64,000 bases of DNA from Dehalococcoidia bacterium (GTDB lineage Bacteria; Chloroflexota; Dehalococcoidia; UBA2979): assembly GCA_009379925.1 (NCBI GenBank), contig WHSU01000007.1, positions 45,871-109,870 of the forward strand, in the 5' to 3' direction. Below are positions 8,511 through 19,079 of the stretch, piece by piece. The notes under the pieces were generated by a model. That model ran no database searches, was not told the origin of the DNA, and worked only from the letters and a program-made list of their open reading frames with translations. A program made the position numbers and the translations under genes. Within the stretch, counting starts at the first letter, position 1; each line of letters begins with the position of its first letter.

Positions 8511-8550
8511 GCCGGCATCCGCCGGCATCCGCCGGCATCCGCCGGCCTCC
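8511..8550 (+). repeat. Tandem decamer repeat, four copies
   Basis: Three exact copies of GCCGGCATCC followed by a fourth with one change (GCCGGCCTCC), immediately after the TATTAT box and 41 bases before the ATG of the binding-protein gene. It would lie in the 5' leader of the transcript. Confidence 0.9.
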
Positions 8551-8590
8551 CACCCGGTCACCGGCATAGCGCGATGAGCGGAGCCGATTG

Positions 8591-10294
8591 ATGAGCGGTC
8601 AGAATCGCCTGCTGGCGATCATGCTGGGCGTCCTCGCGGCGCTCGTGCTGGTCGTGGGCGGGCTCTCGGCCGTCCTGCTGCTGGGTGGCGAGGGCGGCAA
8701 CTCGGACGATGGTGACGGCGGCCCCACGGGCGTCTCGAGCGGTGGTGAGGACAACGGCGGCGATGGTGCCTCGGCGTCCGGGCGCCTCCGGCTCGCCTCG
8801 ACCGACCCGGTCACGCTGGACCCGCACGTCGCCGGCGACGCCGGCTCCGCCGAGTACATCGTCGAAATCTTCGGCGGGCTGATGACGATCACGCCCGACC
8901 TGGAGATCGTGCCGGACCTCGCGGACAGCATCGAGGTCAGCGAAGACGGAATGCAGTACACCTTCACGCTACGGGAGGATGCGTTCTTCCATACGGGCCG
9001 GCGCGTGTCCGCGCAGGACGTGAAGTACTCGATCGAGCGTGCGGCCTCGCAGGAACTGTCCTCGCCGGTGGCGGTCGCCTACCTCGGCGACATTGTCGGC
9101 GTGCGGGAGAAGTTCTTCGGCCTCGCCGAGCAGGTCGAGGGTGTGGAGGTGATCGACGACCGTACGGTGCGCTTCACGCTCGATGCTCCGAAGCCGTACT
9201 TCCTGGCCAAGCTCACTTACCCGACCGCGTTTGTCGTGGACCAGCAACAGATCGAGGCGAACCCGCAGAACTGGACGCGCCGGCCGAACGGCACCGGTCC
9301 GTACGAGCTGTCCGAGTGGCGGCTCAACGAGCGCATCGTGCTCGAAGCCAACGAGGACTACCACCTCGGCGCGCCGAACGTGCAGGAGGTGCTCTACCTC
9401 CTCTCGGGCGGCTCCGCGCTGACCCGTTTCGAGAACGATGAGCTGGATGTCTCGTTCATCACCGTCAACGACATCGACCGAGCCCGTGACCCGAACAGCG
9501 ACCTCAACCCGCTGTACAGCACCTGGCCGCAGTTCACGATCTCGTACATCGCCTTCAACACGAACGTGCCGCCGTTCGAGGACGCCGATGTCCGGCGCGC
9601 CCTCGCACAGTCGATCGACCGGCGTCGGGTGTCGGAGGTGACGTTCAACAGCATGCTGGTGCCGGCGACGGGGGTCCTGGCGCCACAACTCCCGGGTTAC
9701 ACACCCGACGACAAGACCTTCCAGTTCGATCCGGAAGCCGCGCGGGCGTCGTTGGAGGCGTCCAGCTACGAAGTCACGGAGGACGGCCGCCTGCTGGGGC
9801 CGGATGGCAACACCTACAACATCACCGTGACCGAGGTGGGCGGCGGCGCCGAGGCGCGGATCGACACGCAGGCGTTCCTTGAGCAGTGGCGCACCGAACT
9901 GGGCATCAACGTCGAGATCCGCCAGACGGACTTCGCGACGTTCCTGGCGGACCAGGACGCGGGCCGGCTCCAGATGTTCAATGCCGGCTGGATCATGGAC
10001 TACCCGGACCCGGAGTCCATCCTGGACTTGAAGTTCCACTCGGAGTCGAACCTCAATGACATCGAGTACACGAACGAGGAAGTGAACGGTCTGCTGGAGG
10101 CGGCCCGCGTGGAGCAGGACCCGGAGCGCCGGATCCAGCTCTACCAGGAGGCGGAGGCGCTGATCATTCAGGATGCCGCGTGGATCCCGCTGTACTTCTC
10201 GGACAGCCACGTTGTGGTGAACCCGGCCGTCGAGGGCTGGTTTGAGCCACCGATCGTGATCCCGCGGCTCCGCTTCGTCGAGGTGAACCGCTAG
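8591..10294 (+). CDS. Peptide/solute-binding protein of an ABC importer (family 5), membrane-anchored
   Basis: A 567-residue extracytoplasmic binding protein of the DppA/OppA/NikA class. The N terminus has one hydrophobic helix (about residues 10-34) but no lipobox cysteine, so it is probably held by an uncleaved helix; a Gly/Asp/Ser-rich linker follows. The mature part opens LRLASTDPVTLDPHVAGD, the usual family 5 start, and later contains NGTGPYELSEW and the C-terminal WIPLYFS. ATG 8591 is taken; a TTG one codon earlier is also possible. Two permease genes follow in the same direction, forming an importer operon without its ATPases. Ligand unknown (peptides, or other small solutes). Confidence 0.9.
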   Translation: MSGQNRLLAIMLGVLAALVLVVGGLSAVLLLGGEGGNSDDGDGGPTGVSSGGEDNGGDGASASGRLRLASTDPVTLDPHVAGDAGSAEYIVEIFGGLMTITPDLEIVPDLADSIEVSEDGMQYTFTLREDAFFHTGRRVSAQDVKYSIERAASQELSSPVAVAYLGDIVGVREKFFGLAEQVEGVEVIDDRTVRFTLDAPKPYFLAKLTYPTAFVVDQQQIEANPQNWTRRPNGTGPYELSEWRLNERIVLEANEDYHLGAPNVQEVLYLLSGGSALTRFENDELDVSFITVNDIDRARDPNSDLNPLYSTWPQFTISYIAFNTNVPPFEDADVRRALAQSIDRRRVSEVTFNSMLVPATGVLAPQLPGYTPDDKTFQFDPEAARASLEASSYEVTEDGRLLGPDGNTYNITVTEVGGGAEARIDTQAFLEQWRTELGINVEIRQTDFATFLADQDAGRLQMFNAGWIMDYPDPESILDLKFHSESNLNDIEYTNEEVNGLLEAARVEQDPERRIQLYQEAEALIIQDAAWIPLYFSDSHVVVNPAVEGWFEPPIVIPRLRFVEVNR

Positions 10295-10329
10295 CCCTGA
10301 GGGGCGGCGGGTAGTCCGGGGAGGCGGCG

Positions 10330-11313
10330 GTGGGGGCGTACATCATCCGGCGGGTCCTCTGGCTGCCGGTCGTGCTGCTCATCGTCACGTTCCTCACGTT
10401 CACGATCGCGCGCTTTGGGCCGGGTGACCCGGTATCCGTCGCCGCCGGTCAGTTCCGCGACCCGGCGGTGCTGGAGCGCGTGCGCGCGGAGCGTGGCCTG
10501 GACGGCTCGGTCGTCGAGCAGTACGGACGCTGGCTACGGGACGCGCTTCGGGGAGACTTCGGCGAATCGTTCCAGCAGCAGGGCTTCACGGTCACCGAAT
10601 TGATCCTCCCGCGCATGTGGGTGTCCGCGCAGATGGGGTTCATCGCGCTGGTGCTGGTCTTCGGCCTCGGCATCCCGTTCGGGCTGCTGGCGGCCCGTGC
10701 GAACGGCACCTGGGTGGACCCGTTAATCATCGGTACGCTGCTGTTCATGCGGGCGATCCCGGTGCTCGTCGTGATCCCGCCTCTCGTGTGGCTGTTTGCC
10801 GTGCAGTTCAACCGGTTACCCGTCGGTGGCTGGGACGGGGTGTTCGACATCTGGTGGATCGCGGACGTGATCGCCGTGCCGATCCCCGACCCCCACCTGT
10901 ACATCCCGCTGGTCGCACTCTCGCTGCCCGGCTTCGTGGGCGTGGCCCGCCTCGTGCGTTACACGGCGCTCGAAGTGGACCGCGAGGACTATGTGCGCAC
11001 CGCGCGCGCGAAGGGGCTGTCTGAGGGCGCCGTGACCTTCCGCCACGTGCTGCCGAACTCGCTGTTGCCGGTGGTGACCGTGGTCGGCTTCGCGCTGGCG
11101 AGCATCATCGAGGGCGCCTTCTTCGTCGAGACGCTGCTCGGCATCCCCGGCATCGGGCGCTTCACGTTCGAGGCGGTGGTGAGCCGCGACTACGACGTGA
11201 TCCTGGCAACGACCGTGATCTTCTCGGCCGTGTTCGTCGTGATGAACCTGCTCGTCGAACTCACATACGGCTTCATCGACCCGCGGGTGCGGGTCGGGGC
11301 CTCCCGAGAATGA
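10330..11313 (+). CDS. ABC importer permease, DppB/OppB type
   Basis: A 327-residue inner-membrane permease with about six helices. It starts with the family block YIIRRVLWLPVVLLIVTFLTF and carries the cytoplasmic EAA loop DYVRTARAKGLSEGAVTFRHVLPNS, which docks on the ATPase. The start is GTG at 10330, 35 bases after the binding-protein gene. Its stop overlaps the start of the next permease (ATGA at 11310-11313), so the two are translationally coupled and should form the heterodimeric channel. Confidence 0.93.
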   Translation: MGAYIIRRVLWLPVVLLIVTFLTFTIARFGPGDPVSVAAGQFRDPAVLERVRAERGLDGSVVEQYGRWLRDALRGDFGESFQQQGFTVTELILPRMWVSAQMGFIALVLVFGLGIPFGLLAARANGTWVDPLIIGTLLFMRAIPVLVVIPPLVWLFAVQFNRLPVGGWDGVFDIWWIADVIAVPIPDPHLYIPLVALSLPGFVGVARLVRYTALEVDREDYVRTARAKGLSEGAVTFRHVLPNSLLPVVTVVGFALASIIEGAFFVETLLGIPGIGRFTFEAVVSRDYDVILATTVIFSAVFVVMNLLVELTYGFIDPRVRVGASRE

Positions 11314-12272
11314 CCGCCACGACCGCGGAGATGCAGCGCGAGACGGCCGCGCCTCGTGGTCAGGGCGCCTGGGGTGCGCTCTGGGAGCGGTTGCGCCGCA
11401 AGCGCCTGGCGATGATCTCGCTGGTCGTCATCGCCGTGATCTACGGAGCAGGCATCCTCGCGCCGCTGGTTGCGCCGTACTCGTATACCCGGCAGGACCT
11501 GGACCGCGCGTTGGAGGGTCCGAGCGCCGAACACTGGCTGGGGACAGACCGCCTGGGGCGCGACATGCTCAGCCGGGCGATCTACTCGGCCCGCACTACG
11601 CTCATCGTCACGACCGCGGTGATCCTCAGCGGGTCGCTCCTCATCGGCAATGTGCTGGGCATGTTGTCCGGCTATCGAGGTGGCTGGGTGGACAGCGTGA
11701 TCATGCGGGTGGGGGAGGTGTTCTCGTCGCTGCCCGGCCTGATGATGCTGATCCTGCTGAACGCCACCATGGGCCCGCGCGTCGTCGAATTGGTGCGCTG
11801 GGTGGAAGACCATACGTTCCTCAGCGGCCTCGTGGCCTCCGGCTTCGCCTCTTACCTCACCGTGTTCGCCGCGCTGTCGCTCTTCTTCTGGATCGGCACC
11901 GCCCGCGTGATCCGGTCGCAGGTGCTTCAACTGCGGGAGCGTGACTACATCATGGCGGCGGAAGCCCTGGGCGCTCGTCCACGACGCGTGATCATGCAGC
12001 ACGTCTTCCCCAACGTGTCGTTCCTCATCATCCTCGAGGTCTCCGGCGCCCTCGGCGCGATCGCGGGATCGGAGATCGTGCTGACCTGGTTCGGCGTCGG
12101 CGTGCAGCCGCCGGCGGCCTCCTTCGGCGCCATGCTGTTCGAGGGCTCCGGCGCGCGTACCTTCCAGAGCCACCCGCACCTCCTGCTGGTGCCCGGTGTC
12201 GTCGTGACCCTGCTGCTTTTCGCGTTTAACCTGTTCGGTGACGCGTTGAACGACGCGGTGCGCGGGCGGTAA
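11310..12272 (+). CDS. ABC importer permease, DppC/OppC type
   Basis: A 320-residue permease, the second half of the channel with the preceding gene. An N-terminal cytoplasmic stretch and first helix are followed by the DppC signature HWLGTDRLGRDMLSR and the EAA loop DYIMAAEALGARPRRVIMQHVFPN. The start ATG overlaps the previous stop by four bases. No DppD/DppF ATPase gene follows, so ATPases must be supplied from elsewhere. Strong hairpins directly downstream probably end the operon. Confidence 0.93.
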   Translation: MTATTAEMQRETAAPRGQGAWGALWERLRRKRLAMISLVVIAVIYGAGILAPLVAPYSYTRQDLDRALEGPSAEHWLGTDRLGRDMLSRAIYSARTTLIVTTAVILSGSLLIGNVLGMLSGYRGGWVDSVIMRVGEVFSSLPGLMMLILLNATMGPRVVELVRWVEDHTFLSGLVASGFASYLTVFAALSLFFWIGTARVIRSQVLQLRERDYIMAAEALGARPRRVIMQHVFPNVSFLIILEVSGALGAIAGSEIVLTWFGVGVQPPAASFGAMLFEGSGARTFQSHPHLLLVPGVVVTLLLFAFNLFGDALNDAVRGR

Positions 12273-12282
12273 CGGTCGGACA

Positions 12283-12323
12283 AGGCCCCTGGAGGGGCCT
12301 CCTCGGGCCCCTTCCCGAGGAGG
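12283..12323 (+). terminator. Overlapping GC-rich hairpins after the permease operon
   Basis: A first hairpin pairs AGGCCCC (12283-12289) with GGGGCCT (12294-12300); a second, perfect 10-bp stem pairs CCTCCTCGGG (12298-12307) with CCCGAGGAGG (12314-12323). The two share bases 12298-12300, and GGGGCC (12294-12299) can also pair with GGCCCC (12306-12311). No T-run follows, as is common in high-GC bacteria. Confidence 0.6.
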
Positions 12324-12342
12324 GCCGGAACGGCTCCCGTGC

Positions 12343-12348
12343 TATTAT
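12343..12348 (+). promoter_or_regulatory. Candidate -10 box for tig-clpP-clpX
   Basis: TATTAT located 20 bases after the double hairpin and about 87 bases upstream of the preferred tig start. The same TATTATCAG string occurs upstream of the ABC transporter at 8499. No clear -35 element. Confidence 0.4.
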
Positions 12349-12434
12349 CAGTGGTCGATACGGCCGCTCGAGCGAGCGCGCCGCGTATGACTATGCAACC
12401 GGCCGCGCGCACTAATGCTAGAGGGTTCAGCGAC

Positions 12435-13898
12435 TTGGGCACTACGACCGAACGACTTCCCCGCTCCCGGGTCGCCCTCGAGATCGAGGTCGATGACGAG
12501 CGCCTCGAGGCCTCTATGACGAAGGCCGTCCAGCGCATCTCCAACCAGGTGCGGATTCCCGGATTCCGCCCCGGGAAGGCCCCGCGCAACATCGTGGAAC
12601 GCCACGTGGGACGTGGCGCGATCCTTCAGGAGGCGCTCGACGAGCTGATCCCGGACGTCTACAACGAGGCGCTGGAATCCGAGCAGATCGACGCCATCGC
12701 GCAGCCAGAGTTTGACTTGAAGTCCACGGAACCGCTGGTGGTCTCGGCCACCGTCCCGGTCCGTCCCAGCGTCGACCTGAAGGACTACGAATCGCTCCGC
12801 GCGCCGAAGCCGGAGACCGAGGTCACCGAGGCGCAGGTGGAGGAGACGCTGACCAACCTCCGGCGGCGCTTCGCGACGCTGGAGCCCGTGGACCGCGCCG
12901 TCGACTGGAACGACACCGTGCGCGCCGACGTTACCGTCACTGTGGAGGGCCAGCAGGAGCCTCACGTTGAGGAGGACGCGGAGTTCGCCGTCCGCGAAGG
13001 CAGCGTCGTCTCGCTGCCCGGGTTCGTCGAGCGCTTGCGCGGCCTCGAGCGCGGGGGCCCGTACGAGATCGAGTTCAACCTGCCGGACGACTTCCAGGCC
13101 GAGGAACTCGCCGGCAAGCAGGCGTCCTACAGCGTCACCATCCACGAGGTAAAGCAGGAAGTCCTGCCCGACCTCGACGACGAGTTTGCGACCTCCCTCG
13201 ATGAGGGGTTCGAGGACCTCGCGCAATTGACCGAGCGCGTCCGCGCGGACCTGCGCACACAACTGGAGCGAGATGCGGAGTCGACCTACCAGGACGAGAT
13301 CATTGACCTGCTGGTGGCGACCGCCGAACTCGACTACCCGGACGTGCTGGTGGAGCGCGACATCGACCGGCTGATCGACCAGGAGTCCAACCACGCCTCG
13401 CACACCGAGGAGGGCCTGCGCACATGGCTGGAGGCCATCGGGCGCTCCGAGCAGGAACTGCGCGAGTCGTTGCGGGAGGGCGCCGAACTGAACGTGCGGC
13501 GCGCCCTCGCCCTGGGTGAACTTGTCTCCGCCGAGGATATCGAGGTGGAGGAGCAGAATGTCGATGATGAAATCGACCGGCTCGTCGATCAGATGTCCGG
13601 CGGGATGGAAGTCGAGGAGGCCAGGCGGCAGGCGATCCGGCAGCTGTTCGACACGCCAGAGGGGCGCGCCTCGATCCGCAGCCAGGTGATGACCCGTCGG
13701 GGCATCGAGCGCCTGTCCGAGATCTGTGCGCAGGAGGAAGGCGGCGAGGAGCGGCCGCGCCGTACCTCGCGGCGTCGTCGCGGGCGCGGAGCGGAGGCCG
13801 GTGAGGCCTCGGCGGACGAGCCCGATGAGGCGTCTGTGGCGGAAGCCGAGGATTCCGAGCAGCCGGAGGCCTCCGAAGCGGCAGAGAACGAGACATAA
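12435..13898 (+). CDS. tig: Trigger factor, ribosome-bound chaperone and prolyl isomerase
   Basis: Binds L23 at the exit tunnel and shields nascent chains. The ribosome-binding signature region IPGFRPGKAPRNIVERHVG is near residue 35-55, followed by the PPIase domain (VRADVTVTVEG onward) and the C-terminal chaperone arms rich in Glu and Arg. The tail after residue 440 is low-complexity and acidic (RRTSRRRRGRG then Ala/Glu/Ser-rich), an extension beyond the usual fold. I chose TTG 12435 because GAGGG sits 9 bases before it and the family alignment starts there; in-frame ATGs at 12387 and 12393 would add a non-conserved leader. tig-clpP-clpX is a classic linked set. Confidence 0.92.
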   Translation: MGTTTERLPRSRVALEIEVDDERLEASMTKAVQRISNQVRIPGFRPGKAPRNIVERHVGRGAILQEALDELIPDVYNEALESEQIDAIAQPEFDLKSTEPLVVSATVPVRPSVDLKDYESLRAPKPETEVTEAQVEETLTNLRRRFATLEPVDRAVDWNDTVRADVTVTVEGQQEPHVEEDAEFAVREGSVVSLPGFVERLRGLERGGPYEIEFNLPDDFQAEELAGKQASYSVTIHEVKQEVLPDLDDEFATSLDEGFEDLAQLTERVRADLRTQLERDAESTYQDEIIDLLVATAELDYPDVLVERDIDRLIDQESNHASHTEEGLRTWLEAIGRSEQELRESLREGAELNVRRALALGELVSAEDIEVEEQNVDDEIDRLVDQMSGGMEVEEARRQAIRQLFDTPEGRASIRSQVMTRRGIERLSEICAQEEGGEERPRRTSRRRRGRGAEAGEASADEPDEASVAEAEDSEQPEASEAAENET

Positions 13899-13994
13899 TG
13901 GATACGCGGCGCTAATTGCGGGCGCCGGTCAACCGAGGGATTGACGCGCAGCCGGAGCGGTCCATGAGCGGGACGCCTCGGCACTAGGAACAGG

Positions 13995-14645
13995 TTGAAC
14001 GTGACATACCGGCCGGTCAGACCCGACGACTTCTCTCCCGGCTTCCTCAAGCCGGCCAATATTGTGCCGATGGTCGTAGAGACGAGCGCTCGTGGTGAGC
14101 GTGCGTACGACATCTACTCGCTGCTGTTGAAGGAGCGCGTGATTTTTCTCGGCACGCCCATCGACGACCAGGTGGCGAACTCGATCGTGGCGCAGCTCCT
14201 CTTCCTCGACCGCGAGGACCCGGACCGCGACATCTCGATCTACGTAAACTCACCGGGCGGGATGATCTACGCCGGGCTCGCGATCTTCGACACGATGAAC
14301 CTCGTGCGTGCGGACGTCTCCACCATCGCGGTGGGCGTCACGGCGTCCATGGGGACGGTGCTCCTGGCTGCGGGGCACAAGGGGAAGCGGTACGCGTTGC
14401 CGAACGCCACCATTCACATGCACCAGGCACTGGGCGGTGGTTCTGGCCAGGCGGCCGACGTCGAGATCCAGGCCCGGGAATTGCTGCGGAACAACGAAAA
14501 GATCCGCAACATCCTCTCCGAGGCGACCGGCCAGCCCATCGACCGGATCAAGCGTGACACCGACCGTGACATCTATATGACGGCCGATGAAGCGAAGGAA
14601 TACGGTCTCGTCGACGAGTTGCTTTCGCGCCCAGCGGGCGAGTAG
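13995..14645 (+). CDS. clpP: ClpP, proteolytic subunit of ClpXP
   Basis: Serine protease subunit (216 residues) that forms the tetradecameric degradation chamber. Catalytic Ser118 lies in [10 protein letters not shown], His143 in HMHQ, and the Asp in RDTDRD. The Ser motif differs from the usual GQAASMA (Val and Thr at the second and third positions), but the catalytic triad is intact. The start is TTG 13995 with AGGA five bases upstream, or GTG 14001; either gives an N-terminal extension of about 25 residues before the conserved [19 protein letters not shown]. It lies between tig and clpX. Confidence 0.94.
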   Translation: MNVTYRPVRPDDFSPGFLKPANIVPMVVETSARGERAYDIYSLLLKERVIFLGTPIDDQVANSIVAQLLFLDREDPDRDISIYVNSPGGMIYAGLAIFDTMNLVRADVSTIAVGVTASMGTVLLAAGHKGKRYALPNATIHMHQALGGGSGQAADVEIQARELLRNNEKIRNILSEATGQPIDRIKRDTDRDIYMTADEAKEYGLVDELLSRPAGE

Positions 14646-14693
14646 GCGGCACGTCCGTCCGATTGAGCGGATAGGGCAGAGACCGGAGGGGTC

Positions 14694-15998
<1,305 letters not shown>

Positions 15999-16041
15999 GC
16001 CCGCGTTCGCGGGCCATCACGCACCGCGGCGCCGCGGTTGC

Positions 16042-16047
16042 TATCCT
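16042..16047 (+). promoter_or_regulatory. Leaderless-type -10 box of tlyA
   Basis: TATCCT ends 8 bases before the ATG at 16056, which places the expected transcription start at or within two bases of the start codon. No ribosome-binding site precedes that ATG. Confidence 0.55.
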
Positions 16048-16055
16048 GCTCACCC

Positions 16056-16867
<812 letters not shown>

Positions 16868-16871
<4 letters not shown>

Positions 16872-17806
16872 CGCGGCGGCTGGGGCCCGCGCGTCGCGTT
16901 GCCGTCGGCTTCCACCCGGAAGTGCGTGGCGCGGCCACGCTCGCCGAACGGCTGGCCGAGGTCGCGCGCGGAGCGGGCGTCGAGGCCTGGTCCGACCGGC
17001 TGCCCGACCCCGCGGCCGGCGAAGGGGCGTCGTCGTTCATCGGCCGCCTGCCGAGCGCGGAGCTGCTGGTGTGCGTCGGCGGCGACGGCACGGTGCTACA
17101 CGCCTCGTCGCTGGCAGCCACGGTTGAGGTGCCGATCTTTGGTGTGCGCATGGGCCGCCTCGGCTTCCTCACGGAGGTCACGGAGGACGTGGCGGAGGAG
17201 GCACTGCTGCTCGTGCTCGAACGTGGCGGCCGGCTGGAGCGGCGGTCCATGGTGCAGGCACGGGCCGGCGAAGCCGAGCCCGTCCACGCGATCAACGATG
17301 TCGTGATCGGGCGGCGCACCCTCGGACGCACGGTGTCCGTCGGCGTACGCGTCAACGGCGTCCTGCTGGCCGAGTACCGCGCCGACGCAGTGGTCGTCGC
17401 TACCGCGACCGGCTCCACCGGCTACTCGCTGTCCGTGAACGGACCGATCCTCTACCCCACCTCCGAGGAGATGATCCTGGTGCCCGTGGCGCCGCACCTG
17501 ACCCGTGCGAACGCGCTGGTCATCCCCTCCACGGCCACGCTCAGTCTGTTCGTGGAGCGCGGCGAAGGCGCCATGCTCACAGTGGACGGCTCGCAGGACC
17601 GGCCGATCGAGTCGGGGACCATGGTCGAGGTGGCCCACTCGCCTCGGGCGGTCGACTTCGTGCGGCTGGGCGGGGAGCAGGAGTTCTACACGCAGCTGGC
17701 ACAGCGGCTCGGCTGGCTCCGCGTCGACCATGGTCTGGGGGACTCCTTCGCCGGCTCGCTGGACGACCCGCTCGACGAGAACGGCAACGGCAGGCCGTCC
17801 TCGTAG
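16868..17806 (+). CDS. nadK: NAD kinase
   Basis: A 312-residue ATP (or polyphosphate)-dependent kinase that converts NAD to NADP. The defining GGDGTVLHAS motif is near residue 75, followed by the substrate-binding blocks GRLGFL, HAINDVVI and TATGSTGYSLS; the last conserved element is TVDGSQDRPI. The GTG start at 16868 overlaps the tlyA TGA by one base step, a common tlyA-nadK arrangement. The C terminus has a short acidic tail. Confidence 0.95.
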
Positions 17807-17854
17807 CCGTACGCGGTCGGTAAGCCACCCGCTGCACATGCGCAGGTGCGGGCG

Positions 17855-17860
17855 TATCCT
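17855..17860 (+). promoter_or_regulatory. Leaderless-type -10 box of the acetyltransferase gene
   Basis: TATCCT ends 9 bases before ATG 17870, the same hexamer and nearly the same spacing as at tlyA. No purine-rich ribosome site precedes the start. Confidence 0.55.
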
Positions 17861-17869
17861 CGAAGCAAC

Positions 17870-18388
17870 ATGAGCGACGGAACGCCCGCGACGCCGACCG
17901 CCACCACAGTGCAGCGCGCCACGGTGCATGATGCCGAGGGCATCCATCGCCTGGTGAACTTCTGGGCCGCCCAGGGTCAGATGCTCCCGCGCACCCTCGG
18001 CGAGACGTACGAGCACCTGCGCGACTTCTTCGTGATCCGAGAGGGCACAGAGGTGGTGGCGTGCGCCTCGTTGCACATTACCTGGGCCGACCTGGCGGAG
18101 GTGAAGTCGCTGGCGGTGCGCGAGGACCGGCAGTCCGCCGGCTACGGTGGCGCGCTCGTCCGCGCGTGCCACGAGGAGGGCCGGCAACTCGGCCTCGCAA
18201 GCCTGTTCGCGCTGACATACCGCCCGGGGTTCTTCGAGCGCCTCGGATGGCGCCAGGCCGACGTCATGACGCTTCCGCGCAAGGTCTGGAACGAGTGCTA
18301 CCGCTGCCCCAAGTTTCCGGGCTGTGACGAGATCGCGATGGTGCTCGACCTGACGCCCGCGGCGGCCGAGGCCGCGCCGGCCTCATGA
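17870..18388 (+). CDS. GNAT acetyltransferase, ArgA-like short form
   Basis: A 172-residue Gcn5-related N-acetyltransferase. The acetyl-CoA-binding region is VKSLAVREDRQSAGYGGALVRAC (the Q/RxxGxG/A position reads QSAGYG). The C-terminal cysteine cluster WNECYRCPKFPGCDEIAMV is characteristic of short N-acetylglutamate synthases used in arginine synthesis in actinobacteria and relatives, so acetylation of glutamate is the best guess; the acceptor is not proved. The transcript looks leaderless. Its stop overlaps the ATG of the following NUDIX gene (ATGA at 18385-18388). Confidence 0.75.
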   Translation: MSDGTPATPTATTVQRATVHDAEGIHRLVNFWAAQGQMLPRTLGETYEHLRDFFVIREGTEVVACASLHITWADLAEVKSLAVREDRQSAGYGGALVRACHEEGRQLGLASLFALTYRPGFFERLGWRQADVMTLPRKVWNECYRCPKFPGCDEIAMVLDLTPAAAEAAPAS

Positions 18389-18946
18389 GCGAGGCAACGC
18401 TTCCGGAAGTCCTCAGCGACACCACAGTTCCGCGCCCCCGTCTTCGATGTCGTGCGGTCGCGCATCCGCTTCCCGGACGGCGTGGAGATCGAGCGCGTGA
18501 GCGTGATCCATCCCGGCGCCGTCGCGCTCGTGGCCGTCGACGAAGACGGACGCTGGCTCCTCGTGCGGCAGTACCGGCACGCGGCGCGGGCGGAACTGCT
18601 GGAGGTCCCGGCCGGCACCCGCGAGCCCGACGAAGCGCCGGAGGCGACGGCTGCGCGCGAGGTCCGGGAGGAGACCGGCTACGCCGCGGGCGCCCTCGTA
18701 CGGCTGGGCGGCGCATGGATGGCGCCGGGCTTCTGCTCGGAGTACATCCACTTCTACCTGGCGACGGGACTGCGACGCGACCCGCTGCCTCAGGATCACG
18801 ACGAGTACCTCTCGGCCCCGGTCCGCCTGACGGTCGAAGAGCTGTACGAGGCCATCGATGACGGCAGCGTGCAAGACGCCAAGAGCATCGTGGCGCTGAC
18901 GCTGTACGAGCGATTCCAGCGGCGTGAAGGAGCCCTCGGGAGGTAG
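18385..18946 (+). pseudogene. NUDIX hydrolase (ADP-ribose pyrophosphatase type) with an apparent +1 frameshift near the 5' end
   Basis: The NUDIX box is intact (GTREPDEAPEATAAREVREETGYAAG, with the REVREETG core), preceded by HPGAVALVAVDEDGRWLLVRQYRHAA, as in ADP-ribose/ADP-sugar pyrophosphatases. The coupled ATG at 18385 reads MSEATLPEVLSDTTVPR and then leaves the frame at a CCCCC run near 18435-18439; dropping one C joins it to PVFDVVRSRIRFPDG. The length of 562 bases is one more than a multiple of three. If the shift is real, translation could instead start at GTG 18452 and yield a 164-residue protein that still holds the catalytic box but lacks the N-terminal strands. Confidence 0.78.
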
Positions 18947-18959
18947 GGACTTCACGCAC

Positions 18960-18988
18960 TTGACCCTCATGCGGTGCGGGGGAATAGT
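18960..18988 (+). promoter_or_regulatory. Candidate sigma70-type promoter of the sdh operon
   Basis: TTGACC (18960-18965), 17-base spacer, AATAGT (18983-18988), in the gap after the NUDIX gene and about 90 bases upstream of the sdhC ATG. The same TTGACC hexamer is found at the rplY and yvcK promoters. Confidence 0.45.
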
Positions 18989-19079
18989 CACACCGGACGC
19001 CGATTCGAGAGCGGGGACGTCGAGGGCGGCGGGCAGCCCGGTCGGCGATACTGTCCTGGAGAGGACGGCCAGGGACACG

